Assembly (NCBI GenBank): GCA_963666755.2
Contig: CAXXGW010000002.1
Location: 62,001 to 126,000, forward strand
Direction: 5' to 3'
From: CAXXOK01 sp963666755
Lineage (GTDB): Bacteria; Bacillota; Clostridia; Christensenellales; Aristaeellaceae
DNA length: 64,000 bases
In this document: piece after piece, positions 25,477-33,613 of the stretch
Layout: each line of letters begins with the position of its first letter
Numbering within the stretch: position 1 is the stretch's first letter
Translations under genes and position numbers: made by a program
Notes under the pieces: model-generated
Databases searched by the model: none
What the model saw: the letters and a program-made list of their open reading frames with translations, nothing else
Told to the model about the DNA's origin: nothing

Positions 25477-28053
25477 TTACAGTTCGTCATCCTGCGGGGC
25501 GGGCGGTTCCGGCGTGCTGTCCTCCGCGTCAAAGGCGGTGGCGGTGCTTTCGCCAATCACGTCGGGGTCCTCACTGGTGATGGCCTCCACCGCTTCCTCC
25601 AGCGCATCCTCGGTGGCGTCGTCCTCCTGCTCCTGCTCCGCTCGCGCCACGGCGACGATCTTGGTGCCCTCGCCAATGCGCATCAACCGCACGCCCTGCG
25701 CGTTGCGCCCGGTTTCGCGGATGGCCGCCGCCGCCATGCGGATGATGGTGCCGTCGTCGGTTACCAGCAGCACATCCTCGTCCTCACGCACGGCCATCTG
25801 GGCCACCATCAGGCCGGTCTTGTCGTTCAGCTGCATGGCCTTTACGCCCATGCCGTTACGCCCCTGTTCGCGGTAAGCGTCGGGGTCGGTCAGCTTGCCG
25901 TAGCCGTTTTCGGTAATGCTGAGCACCTTCATGCCCTCGTCCAGCACGCTCATGTCGATCAGCACATCATTCTCACGCAGCTTCATGGCGTGCACGCCGC
26001 GTGCCATGCGGCCCATGGGGCGCAGGGTGTCCGCTTCGTTAAAGCGGATAGCCTTGCCGTGCCGGCTGCCCAGCAGCAGCGTCTGCGCGCCGTCGGTCAG
26101 CTCCACGCCGGCCAGCTCGTCCCCTTCGTTCAGGGTCAGGGCGATCAGCCCGGACTTACGCAGGTTGGCAAACTCGGCATACGGGGTCTTTTTAATATAG
26201 CCGCCGCGGGTCATCATCACCACGTTATGGTTATCCAGCTCCCGCGGTACGGGGATCATCGCGGTTACGCGTTCGTCGCCGCCCAGTGCCAGCAGGTTCA
26301 CAATCGCGATGCCGCGCGCCGCGCGCCCCGCCTCGGGAATCTGGTAGCACTTAAGCGCGTACACGCGGCCCCGGTTGGTAAAGAAGAGAATCTCCTCATG
26401 GGTGTTGACAATGATCAGCTGCTTGACAAAATCCTCCTCGCGGGTCGCCATGCCGGCCACGCCGCGCCCGCCGCGGTGCTGCGCCCGGTAGGTGGATTTA
26501 GGCAGGCGCTTGATGTAGCCGAAGCTGGTCATGGTCACGACCATGTCGTCCGCCTGGATCAGGTCCTCAATGTCGATTTCACCTTCCAGATGCGTCAGCT
26601 CCGTGCGGCGCTCGTCGGCAAACTGATCGCGGATGGCGCTCATCTCGGTCTTAATCACGCCCAGCAGCAGCTGCTCGTCGTTCAGCAGGCTTTGCAGGTA
26701 GGCGATCTGCTTTTCCAGCTCGCGGTATTCGTCCATCAGCTTATCGCGCTCCAGCCCCGTCAGGCGGGCCAGGCGCATATCGAGGATCGCCTGCGCCTGC
26801 TTATCGCTGAACTGGAAGCGCTCGATCAGCGCCGCGCGCGCCCCGGCCACATCCGGCGCGGTTTTAATGATCTGCACAATCTCGTCGATATGGTCCAGCG
26901 CCTTGAGCAGACCCTCCAAAATATGGGCGCGGGCCTCGGCCTTATCCAGCTCGTAACGGGTGCGGCGGGTAACGACTTCCTTCTGGTGGCGGATGTAGTG
27001 GTAGAGCATCTCCCGCAGGGTGAGCACCTTGGGTTCGCCATCCACCAGCGCCAGCATGTTCACGCCGAAGGTTTCCTGCAGCTGCGTGTGCTTGTACAGG
27101 GTATTGAGCATCACCTGCGGGTTCACGTCGCGCTTGAGCTCAATGACCACGCGCATGCCGTTGCGGTCGCTCTCATCGCGGATGTCGCTGATGCCGTCCA
27201 CGCGCTTTTCGTGCACCAGCTCGGCGATTTTTTCCACCAGCTTGGCCTTGTTGACCATGTAGGGGATTTCGGTTACCACAATGCGCTGGCGGTTTTGCGG
27301 CATGGCCTCAATCTCGGTGCGGGCGCGCATCAGGATGCGACCGCGCCCCGTGTGGTACGCGGCGCGGATGCCGCTGTACCCGAGGATCAGCCCGCCCGTG
27401 GGGAAGTCCGGCCCTTTGATAAAGGTCATCAGATCGTCCACGCTGCAATCGGGGTGGTCGATCATGTACACGCAGCCGTCCACCACCTCGCGCAGGTTAT
27501 GCGGGGGGATGTTGGTGGCCATGCCCACGGCAATGCCGCTGGAGCCGTTCACCAGCAGGTTGGGGAAGCGGCTGGGCAGCACCGTGGGCTGCATGAGGGT
27601 TTCGTCGAAGTTGGGGTAGAAATCGACGGTGTCCTTATCGATCTCACCCAGCAGGTGCATGGTCAGCTTGGACATGCGGGCTTCGGTGTAACGCATGGCG
27701 GCCGCGCCGTCGCCGTCCACCGAGCCGAAGTTGCCCTGCCCCTCCACCAGCATATAGCGGATGTTAAAATTCTGCGCCAGGCGCACCATCGCCTCGTAGA
27801 CGCTGCTATCGCCGTGGGGGTGGTATTTACCCAGCACATCGCCCACGATGCGGGCGCTCTTGCGGTAAGGCTTGTCGGGGGTCATGCCCAGCTCGTTCAT
27901 CGCGTAAAGAATGCGCCGGTGCACGGGCTTGAGGCCGTCGCGCACATCGGGCAGCGCGCGGTTAATAATAACCGCCATCGCATAGCTGATGAAGGAGGTC
28001 TTCATTTCCCGTTCCAGGTCCGTCGGAATCAGTTTATCGATAATGTCAGACAT
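25477..28053 (-). CDS. gyrA: DNA gyrase subunit A
   Basis: An 858-residue type II topoisomerase subunit that cleaves and religates DNA. The catalytic Tyr is in AAMRYTEARM (near residue 122). The quinolone region HPHGDSSVYEAM keeps the sensitive-type Ser followed by Glu. The C-terminal beta-propeller has the GyrA box QHRGGRG and repeated blades; a Glu/Asp-rich tail ends the protein. Length is normal. It is 72 bp downstream of gyrB and probably cotranscribed. Confidence 0.98.
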   Translation of the reverse strand: MSDIIDKLIPTDLEREMKTSFISYAMAVIINRALPDVRDGLKPVHRRILYAMNELGMTPDKPYRKSARIVGDVLGKYHPHGDSSVYEAMVRLAQNFNIRYMLVEGQGNFGSVDGDGAAAMRYTEARMSKLTMHLLGEIDKDTVDFYPNFDETLMQPTVLPSRFPNLLVNGSSGIAVGMATNIPPHNLREVVDGCVYMIDHPDCSVDDLMTFIKGPDFPTGGLILGYSGIRAAYHTGRGRILMRARTEIEAMPQNRQRIVVTEIPYMVNKAKLVEKIAELVHEKRVDGISDIRDESDRNGMRVVIELKRDVNPQVMLNTLYKHTQLQETFGVNMLALVDGEPKVLTLREMLYHYIRHQKEVVTRRTRYELDKAEARAHILEGLLKALDHIDEIVQIIKTAPDVAGARAALIERFQFSDKQAQAILDMRLARLTGLERDKLMDEYRELEKQIAYLQSLLNDEQLLLGVIKTEMSAIRDQFADERRTELTHLEGEIDIEDLIQADDMVVTMTSFGYIKRLPKSTYRAQHRGGRGVAGMATREEDFVKQLIIVNTHEEILFFTNRGRVYALKCYQIPEAGRAARGIAIVNLLALGGDERVTAMIPVPRELDNHNVVMMTRGGYIKKTPYAEFANLRKSGLIALTLNEGDELAGVELTDGAQTLLLGSRHGKAIRFNEADTLRPMGRMARGVHAMKLRENDVLIDMSVLDEGMKVLSITENGYGKLTDPDAYREQGRNGMGVKAMQLNDKTGLMVAQMAVREDEDVLLVTDDGTIIRMAAAAIRETGRNAQGVRLMRIGEGTKIVAVARAEQEQEDDATEDALEEAVEAITSEDPDVIGESTATAFDAEDSTPEPPAPQDDEL

Positions 28054-28125
28054 TCGTATGCTCCTTTGCGCACGCGGGGCGGGGTACGGCCGGGGGGCGA
28101 ACCCCCGCGGCGGCCCGCGTCGCGC

Positions 28126-30237
28126 TTAGATATCCAGATCGGTCACCAGCTTGGCGTTTTCCTCAATAAACTCGCGGCGCGGCTCCACCTGATCGCCCAT
28201 CAGCAGGGTCATAATCTCGTCGGCGGCAATCGCGTCGGCCAGATTTACCTGCATCATGGTGCGGGTTTCGGGGTTCATGGTGGTTTGCCACAGCTGCTCG
28301 CTGCTCATCTCGCCCAGACCCTTATAGCGCTGGATTTCCGGCTTGGGGTCGCGGCCGATCTGCTGGAGCAGCTTTTCCAGCTCGTCGTCGTTATAGACGT
28401 AATACTCTTTTTTGCTCTTGGTTACCTTGTACAGCGGCGGCATGGCGATGTACACATAGCCGTTTTCCACCAGCGGGCGCATGTAGCGGTAGAAGAACGT
28501 GAGCATCAGGATGCGGATGTGTGCTCCATCCACGTCGGCATCGGTCATGCAGACGATGCGGTGGTAGCGCAGCTTGGCCAGATTAAACTCCTCGCCGTAG
28601 CCGCAGCCGAAGGCGGTAATCATCGCTTTGATTTCGTTATTGCCCAGCGCGCGGTCGATGCGCACTTTTTCCACGTTCAGGATTTTGCCGCGCAACGGCA
28701 GGATAGCCTGGAACATCCGGTCGCGCCCGGTTTTGGCGCTGCCGCCAGCGCTATCCCCCTCTACGAGGAAGATTTCGCACTTGGCAGGGTCGCGTTCGGT
28801 GCAATCCGCCAGCTTGCCGGGCATGGAGGCGCTTTCCAGCAGGCCCTTGCGGCGGGTCAGCTCCCGGGCCTTGCGGGCGGCCTCGCGGGCGCGCGCCGCG
28901 CCGACGCACCGTTCCAGAATCGCGCGGCCCACGGCCGGGTTTTCGCCCAAATAGGTAGTTACGCTGTCGTACACCAGCTTATCCACCACGGGGCGGATTT
29001 CGCTGTTGCCCAGCTTGCTCTTGGTTTGCCCCTCAAACTGCGGCTCGTGCAGCTTCACGCTCACGATGGCGGTCAGGCTCTCCCGGACGTCCTCGCTTTT
29101 CAGGTTGGTGTCGGTATCCTTGAGGATTTTGAACTGACGGCCGTAATCGTTTATGGCGCGGGTGATGCCGGTGGAGAAGCCCGTCAGGTGCGTGCCGCCC
29201 TCGGGGGTGTGGATGTTGTTGGCAAAGGAAAACAGGTTTTCCTGATAGCTGTCGTTGTATTGCAGGGCGACCTCCACATAGGTGTCGCCTACCAGCCCTT
29301 CCACGTAAATCGGGTCGGGGAAGAGCACTTCCTTGTTTTTATTCAGGTATTTGACAAACTCGCGGATGCCGCCCTCGTAGTGATACACCCGCTCGGTCAT
29401 GGGCGTTGTGCGCTCGTCGGTAATCGTGATGCGGATGCCCTTGTTGAGGAAGGCCATCTCCCGCATGCGCACCTTGAGGATGTTAAACTGAAAATCCCCG
29501 GTTTCGAACACGCCATCGGGGTTCTGCTCGCTTTTCACATCCGGCCAGAAGCGGATAGTGGTGCCGCTTTCTTCCGCGGGGCCGACCACCTTCAGGTCGT
29601 AAAGCACCTTGCCGCGCGCGTACTCCTGCCGGTATTGCCGGCCGTCCTGCCAGACGTCTACCTGCAGGTGGCTGGACAGGGCGTTTACCACGCTGGCGCC
29701 CACGCCATGCAGGCCGCCGGATACCTTGTAGCCCTCGCCGCCGAACTTGCCGCCCGCGTGCAGCACGGTCAGGCACACCTCCACCGCGGGGCGGCCCACC
29801 TTGGGGTGGATGCCCACGGGAAAGCCGCGGCCGTTGTCATGCACCTCGCAGGAGCCATCGGCATGCAGCGTGACCTGGATATCGGTGCAGTAGCCCGCCA
29901 GCGCCTCGTCCACGGCGTTATCGACAATCTCGTATACGCAATGGTGCAGCCCGCGGTAATCGGTGGAGCCGATATACATGCCCGGGCGCTTGCGGACGGC
30001 TTCCAGCCCCTCCAGCACCTGAATCTGGTTTTCGTCGTACATGTTCTCCTGCACGGCGGTGGCGCTGGTGGCGCTGCTGTGCGGGGCGGTGTCCGCGTTG
30101 TCCGCCTCGGGGCGCGCGGCCTCGTCCTCGGTGTCGGGCACGTCGGGGCGATCTTCCGAGGCAGCGTCAAACGCCTCGCGGCGCTCCTCCGCTTCGGCGG
30201 GTTCGATCGGTCGTTGTTCGGGGTTCTGGTTCAGCAC
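28126..30237 (-). CDS. gyrB: DNA gyrase subunit B with acidic N-terminal extension
   Basis: A 703-residue ATPase subunit. The GHKL ATPase has YEIVDNAVDEALAG, DNGRGFPVG and GGLHGVGASVVNALS. The transducer and TOPRIM follow: EGDSAGGSAKTGRDR, PLRGKILNVEK and TDADVDGAHIR. The C-terminal RYKGLGEM motif is intact. The first ~65 residues are acidic, low-complexity and unlike standard GyrB, which starts around MYDENQIQVLEGLEAVRKRP. An AAAGGAG site about 11 bases before the GTG supports the long form. An internal ATG at 30042 has AGGAG only three bases away, a poor spacing. Confidence 0.97.
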   Translation of the reverse strand: MLNQNPEQRPIEPAEAEERREAFDAASEDRPDVPDTEDEAARPEADNADTAPHSSATSATAVQENMYDENQIQVLEGLEAVRKRPGMYIGSTDYRGLHHCVYEIVDNAVDEALAGYCTDIQVTLHADGSCEVHDNGRGFPVGIHPKVGRPAVEVCLTVLHAGGKFGGEGYKVSGGLHGVGASVVNALSSHLQVDVWQDGRQYRQEYARGKVLYDLKVVGPAEESGTTIRFWPDVKSEQNPDGVFETGDFQFNILKVRMREMAFLNKGIRITITDERTTPMTERVYHYEGGIREFVKYLNKNKEVLFPDPIYVEGLVGDTYVEVALQYNDSYQENLFSFANNIHTPEGGTHLTGFSTGITRAINDYGRQFKILKDTDTNLKSEDVRESLTAIVSVKLHEPQFEGQTKSKLGNSEIRPVVDKLVYDSVTTYLGENPAVGRAILERCVGAARAREAARKARELTRRKGLLESASMPGKLADCTERDPAKCEIFLVEGDSAGGSAKTGRDRMFQAILPLRGKILNVEKVRIDRALGNNEIKAMITAFGCGYGEEFNLAKLRYHRIVCMTDADVDGAHIRILMLTFFYRYMRPLVENGYVYIAMPPLYKVTKSKKEYYVYNDDELEKLLQQIGRDPKPEIQRYKGLGEMSSEQLWQTTMNPETRTMMQVNLADAIAADEIMTLLMGDQVEPRREFIEENAKLVTDLDI

Positions 30238-30360
30238 CGGTCACTACACTCCTTTGGGGGCCGGCAGCGGCGGATTTGCGGAAACGGTTCCCGTACCGGT
30301 TTGCGGCGCGGGGTTCCATCGTCGGCTGCCGTGCGATAAAACCTTATTTTGTAACGCTTT

Positions 30361-30389
30361 ATTATAGCATTTTTTCACGAATTTGGGAA
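30361..30389 (-). promoter_or_regulatory. Probable gyrB promoter
   Basis: Minus strand TATAAT (30361-30366) with TGC before it (extended -10); the -35 TTCCCA at 17-bp spacing is weak. It leaves a leader of about 120 nt to the GTG start. Confidence 0.55.
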
Positions 30390-30499
30390 GCGTTTCTTCC
30401 TTAATATATGCGAACAGTTTTGATTCTCTATACTTTATAACGGCAAACCGCTTGCCGTATGCAAAGCCATGCCGCGCGAGAGCCGCCGGCGCTGCGGTT

Positions 30500-30830
30500 A
30501 CGGTTGAGGGTAAGCTTTTCAGCTGCGGCGATGTGCCGCTCTCTTTTTCATCCGAGGGTACAAGCAACCCGACTGTCCAACTGGAGCATACCGGGTGTTA
30601 CGGATCGTGCCTGCATTATGGCGAGGCCTGTTACCGCCGCGTAGGAGAGCCATCGGCGCGGTGATTTCCGGCACAAGCAGCTGATTCCCATGCGGCGGTG
30701 TGCCGCCCTCTTTTTCATCCGAGGTTGCTTCTCACCCCGTCTGTATACTCTGGGCGTACCCCGATGTTCGGGTTAGTGCCTGTACGATGGCAAGGCGCGT
30801 GGCTGCGGCACGCCCCCGTGCAGGGAACTG
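30500..30830. repeat. Two diverged copies of a 167-bp hairpin repeat upstream of gyrB
   Basis: GCGGC-n5-GCCGC followed by a short CTC and TTTTTCATCCGAGG occurs at 30525 and 30692. Similarity continues about 100 bp 3' (CCG-CTGT, GGTGTTACGG-like, GTGCCTG-A--ATGGC-AGG). The hairpins plus T-runs look like plus-strand intrinsic terminators but follow no plus-strand gene. The 849-bp gap between the lipoprotein and gyrB genes has no convincing ORF. Confidence 0.6.
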
Positions 30831-31086
30831 CTTTGCCCCGCGCCGTGGGCGCAGGGACGCAACGACAGGCAAGCGCCCGGCAGTCCGGCGCGTGTTCGCC
30901 AACCCTGCCGGGCGCCATATTTCCATACGGTAGGTAAGCCAACCTCCGCAGGCAACCGGATTGCCCGCCAGCGTAAGCGTTGCCCCCATGGTGGCTGCCG
31001 TAACGGCAAGCCGTCTGATGCGGAGAACGCCGCATGGCTGCGTATGCGTTTCTTGCTTGCAGCAAGGCTTGCCGCCCTGCGGCGCG

Positions 31087-31914
31087 CTATTCCGCCTGCG
31101 GGCTCAGCCCCAGCTGCGTCGCCAGCTCGTCGGCGCGGGCGGCCGCGTCCCGGTAGGTGCCCAGGCCTGAAAACAGATTGTATGCCTGCTGCGCCTGCCC
31201 CTGTGCGGCCAGCGCGTCCGCCTGATCGTAGAGCTGGTCGCGGTAATAATCCTTGCACTGCTTGGCCTGCGCCTGCGCGTCAAAATAATCGCCCAGCAAG
31301 CCGAACCAGTCCAGCGCCTGGTCGTAACTGCCCGCCGCCTTCAGTTCGCGGGCATGGTCGTACACCTGGGATTGGAGGTTGCTCAGCCGGTCGGCTGCAT
31401 CGGCGTAAGCGCCCGCATCGTCATAGGCGAACAGCGCGGTTTCGTAATCCTTGGCATCCTCGGCGTTGCGGCCCTTGCAGTAGGCGGCGCGGACAGGCGC
31501 ATCCTCAAACTCCCCCAGCGAGGCGAAGGTTTCGGCCGCCTGATCGAACGCTGCGCTCGCCTGCAGCCCATCGGCATGGCAATAGGTATAGCGCTGTTTG
31601 CCGTACATAAAATCCTGCGTTTTTTCGAAATACGGCTCGGCGGCGGCATAATCGCCCTGCTCGTAATGTACCAGTCCGTGCGAATACGCGGCATAGGTGG
31701 CCGATTGCTGGTAGTTGCCCAGCTGATCGAACGCGTCGGCGGCTGCGGCGTAATCCGCGGAGGCGAACTTGGCAATCGCCTTGTTATACGTGGCGGATAA
31801 ATCCCCGGCGCAGCCGCTCAAAAGCAGCGCAGCGCCCAGCACGAGCATAAGCGCTGCCGCGCGCCTGCCGCGCCGTGCGCGGGGGTTAGCCTCCCGCCGT
31901 CTGAGCCGAAGCAT
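31087..31914 (-). CDS. TPR-like lipoprotein
   Basis: A 275-residue exported protein. Basic N-terminus, hydrophobic segment and lipobox LLLSGC (Cys near residue 35) mark it as a lipoprotein. The mature part is built of about six helical repeats of the type ADYAAAADAFDQLGNYQQSATY, each rich in Ala, Tyr and acidic residues, resembling TPR/Sel1 solenoids, that is, a protein-protein interaction scaffold on the outer membrane face. Its function is unknown. The gene follows the GNAT gene with only 3 bp between them. Confidence 0.75.
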   Translation of the reverse strand: MLRLRRREANPRARRGRRAAALMLVLGAALLLSGCAGDLSATYNKAIAKFASADYAAAADAFDQLGNYQQSATYAAYSHGLVHYEQGDYAAAEPYFEKTQDFMYGKQRYTYCHADGLQASAAFDQAAETFASLGEFEDAPVRAAYCKGRNAEDAKDYETALFAYDDAGAYADAADRLSNLQSQVYDHARELKAAGSYDQALDWFGLLGDYFDAQAQAKQCKDYYRDQLYDQADALAAQGQAQQAYNLFSGLGTYRDAAARADELATQLGLSPQAE

Positions 31915-31917
31915 CGT

Positions 31918-32505
31918 CTATCCCTCCCTGATCTGTGGGCGCGCCTGATACTCCGATCGGAGGATCGCGTACAGCTCCACATCGGCAAAGCGCCCCTTGT
32001 TGTAAATACGCTGGCGCAGCAGCCCCTCGCGGCACATGCCGACGTGGCGCATCACCGCGCCGCTGGCGGGGTTGTCGGTTTCGTGCTGCGCCTCCACCCG
32101 GTTCAGGTGCAGGTTGTCAAAACAGTAGCCCAGCATCGCGCCCAGCGCCTCGGACATCAGCCCGCGGTTCCAGTAGGCGCGGCTCAGGCTGTAGCCCACC
32201 TCGGCGGCGTTGTTCTCCTTCTGGATCCACATGATGCCGATGGTGCCGATCACGCGCCGCTCGGCGTTCAGCTCAATCACGAAGGTTCCCGGCTCGCCGT
32301 TACGGTACTGGCGTTGCAGGTAGCGGATATAGCCGCGCGTCTGGTGGATGGAGGTATGCGCCTCCCACAGCACGTGGCGCGCCACTTCGGGGTCGCGGGA
32401 ATAGGCGTACAGATCGCGCGCGTCGGTCATGCGCACGGCACGCAGGGTCAGGCGCGGCGTTTGCAGGGTGGGCAGCATGGAAAACGCTTCACGGTCGATC
32501 AGCAT
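31918..32505 (-). CDS. GNAT-family N-acetyltransferase (RimJ/RimL type)
   Basis: A 195-residue acetyltransferase. After a short leader the family start LQTPRLTLRAVRMTDARDLY (about residues 13-32) is clear, followed by the acetyl-CoA loop and ARHVLWEAHTSI. The motif EVGYSLSRAYWNRGLMSEAL (about 105-124) and NLHLNRVEAQHETDN match RimJ/RimL-like ribosomal or small-molecule acetyltransferases. The start at 32505 lies 13 bases after GGAGG, slightly long; an internal ATG at 32478 is an alternative. Substrate unknown. Confidence 0.85.
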   Translation of the reverse strand: MLIDREAFSMLPTLQTPRLTLRAVRMTDARDLYAYSRDPEVARHVLWEAHTSIHQTRGYIRYLQRQYRNGEPGTFVIELNAERRVIGTIGIMWIQKENNAAEVGYSLSRAYWNRGLMSEALGAMLGYCFDNLHLNRVEAQHETDNPASGAVMRHVGMCREGLLRQRIYNKGRFADVELYAILRSEYQARPQIREG

Positions 32506-32541
32506 GCGCAGGCGGCAACCTCCCAATCGTACAGAGTGGGG

Positions 32542-32688
32542 CTACGCGGGCAAGCCCGGCGGCGGAAAGGCCGGCGGCGCGCCCGTGACAACGCCCACCG
32601 CCCACAGGAGTGCGCCCAGCGCCAGCAGCACGTACAGGCAGACCATCAGCCAGAAATAGGCACCCTTTGGGGTATGTGCGGATCGCAT
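32542..32688 (-). CDS. Small single-span membrane protein (48 aa)
   Basis: ATG at 32688 with GGAGG about nine bases upstream and a TAG stop at 32542. The peptide begins MRSAHTPKGAYFW, has one hydrophobic helix LMVCLYVLLALGALLWAV, and ends in a Pro-rich tail (PPAFPPPGLPA). No known family. It sits between the NUDIX and GNAT genes on the same strand. Good ribosome site, clean hydrophobic profile and position support it. Confidence 0.65.
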   Translation of the reverse strand: MRSAHTPKGAYFWLMVCLYVLLALGALLWAVGVVTGAPPAFPPPGLPA

Positions 32689-32778
32689 CGGGCTGTCCCT
32701 CCTCCCTGCGGCAGGCATTTGGTTTTAGGGTGCGGGATGGCGCGGGCCTGCCGCGCCGTTGGATACGCGGAGGCTTGC

Positions 32779-33363
32779 TTACGTTTCCGGCGCCAGCCCG
32801 TGGATGGCGGCCCACGCAAGCATCAGCCCCAGCGCGGTTTTGCCGTCGTACAGCTCGCCGCTGCGCACGCGCGCCACCGCCTCGGCCAGCGGCATGCGCA
32901 CCACGTGCAGGAACTCGTCTTCATCTAAATGAGCGTCGTGCGGGCTTAGCCCTCGCGCCAGGTAGATGCTCACCCGCTCGGTGCAGAAGCCCGGCGTGGT
33001 AATCATCGGGCACAGGAGCGTCCACTCGGCGGCGTTCAGGCCGGTTTCCTCCTCCAGCTCGCGGCGGGCGCAGGCCAGCGGATCCTCCCCGGCACTGTCC
33101 AGCTTGCCGGCGGGGATTTCCAGCAGCACGGCATCCACCGCCACGCGGTGCTGCCGCACAAGGGTGACCATGCCATGCTCGTCCACCGGCACCACGGCGG
33201 CGGCGCCCTTGTGGCGCACGATCTCCCGCAGGGCCTCTCGGCCATCGGGCAGGCGCACGGTCATGTGGTATACATCAATGATTTTACCCGGGAACACCAT
33301 TTCTTCGTGCAGGGGCACCTCGCGCAGTTCCGCGTCCGCGATCGGAGGGGTTTGTGGGGTCAT
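32779..33363 (-). CDS. NUDIX hydrolase, ADP-ribose pyrophosphatase type
   Basis: A 194-residue hydrolase of nucleoside diphosphates linked to X. The Nudix box is GKLDSAGEDPLACARRELEEETG (about residues 95-117), with the catalytic REL-EE-TG intact and one extra residue before the first Glu, as in many ADP-ribose pyrophosphatases. The preceding VVPVDEHGMVTLVRQHR and LLEIPAG are typical of that group. The ATG at 33363 follows CTGGAGGCG. It probably cleaves ADP-ribose to AMP and ribose-5-P. Confidence 0.85.
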   Translation of the reverse strand: MTPQTPPIADAELREVPLHEEMVFPGKIIDVYHMTVRLPDGREALREIVRHKGAAAVVPVDEHGMVTLVRQHRVAVDAVLLEIPAGKLDSAGEDPLACARRELEEETGLNAAEWTLLCPMITTPGFCTERVSIYLARGLSPHDAHLDEDEFLHVVRMPLAEAVARVRSGELYDGKTALGLMLAWAAIHGLAPET

Positions 33364-33521
33364 GCTCGTTCGCCTCCAGACAGAATGGGGCCGTATGGCT
33401 CGTATCTTTCGACGCCCAAGCCCCAAAACCCTTGCTGTGAATGAAAAACATTCGTAACATTTAGCCGTCTGCCGATCCGGCGCGAATCGCGCAAACCCTT
33501 TCAAGGCAAAGTTTTTTCGCC

Positions 33522-33550
33522 TTGACAATACGTTACCAAGCCGTTACAAT
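33522..33550 (+). promoter_or_regulatory. Promoter of the large SH3b surface protein
   Basis: TTGACA, 17-bp spacer, TACAAT, 63 bp upstream of the start codon. Confidence 0.75.
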
Positions 33551-33613
33551 AAAGCCATCAAAGGCCGTTTTTATATCCTCGACGCGCGCCTTTTGGATAA
33601 GGAGGGACCCGCT

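Noticed and set aside
25405..30339. 1644-residue plus-strand ORF opposite gyrA and gyrB
   Set aside because: Antisense shadow of two highly conserved genes in GC-rich DNA; His/Ala/Val-rich without domains.
30383..30664. Short plus-strand ORFs upstream of gyrB (also 30698-30937)
   Set aside because: The diverged repeat copies do not preserve reading frame between them, so coding is unlikely.
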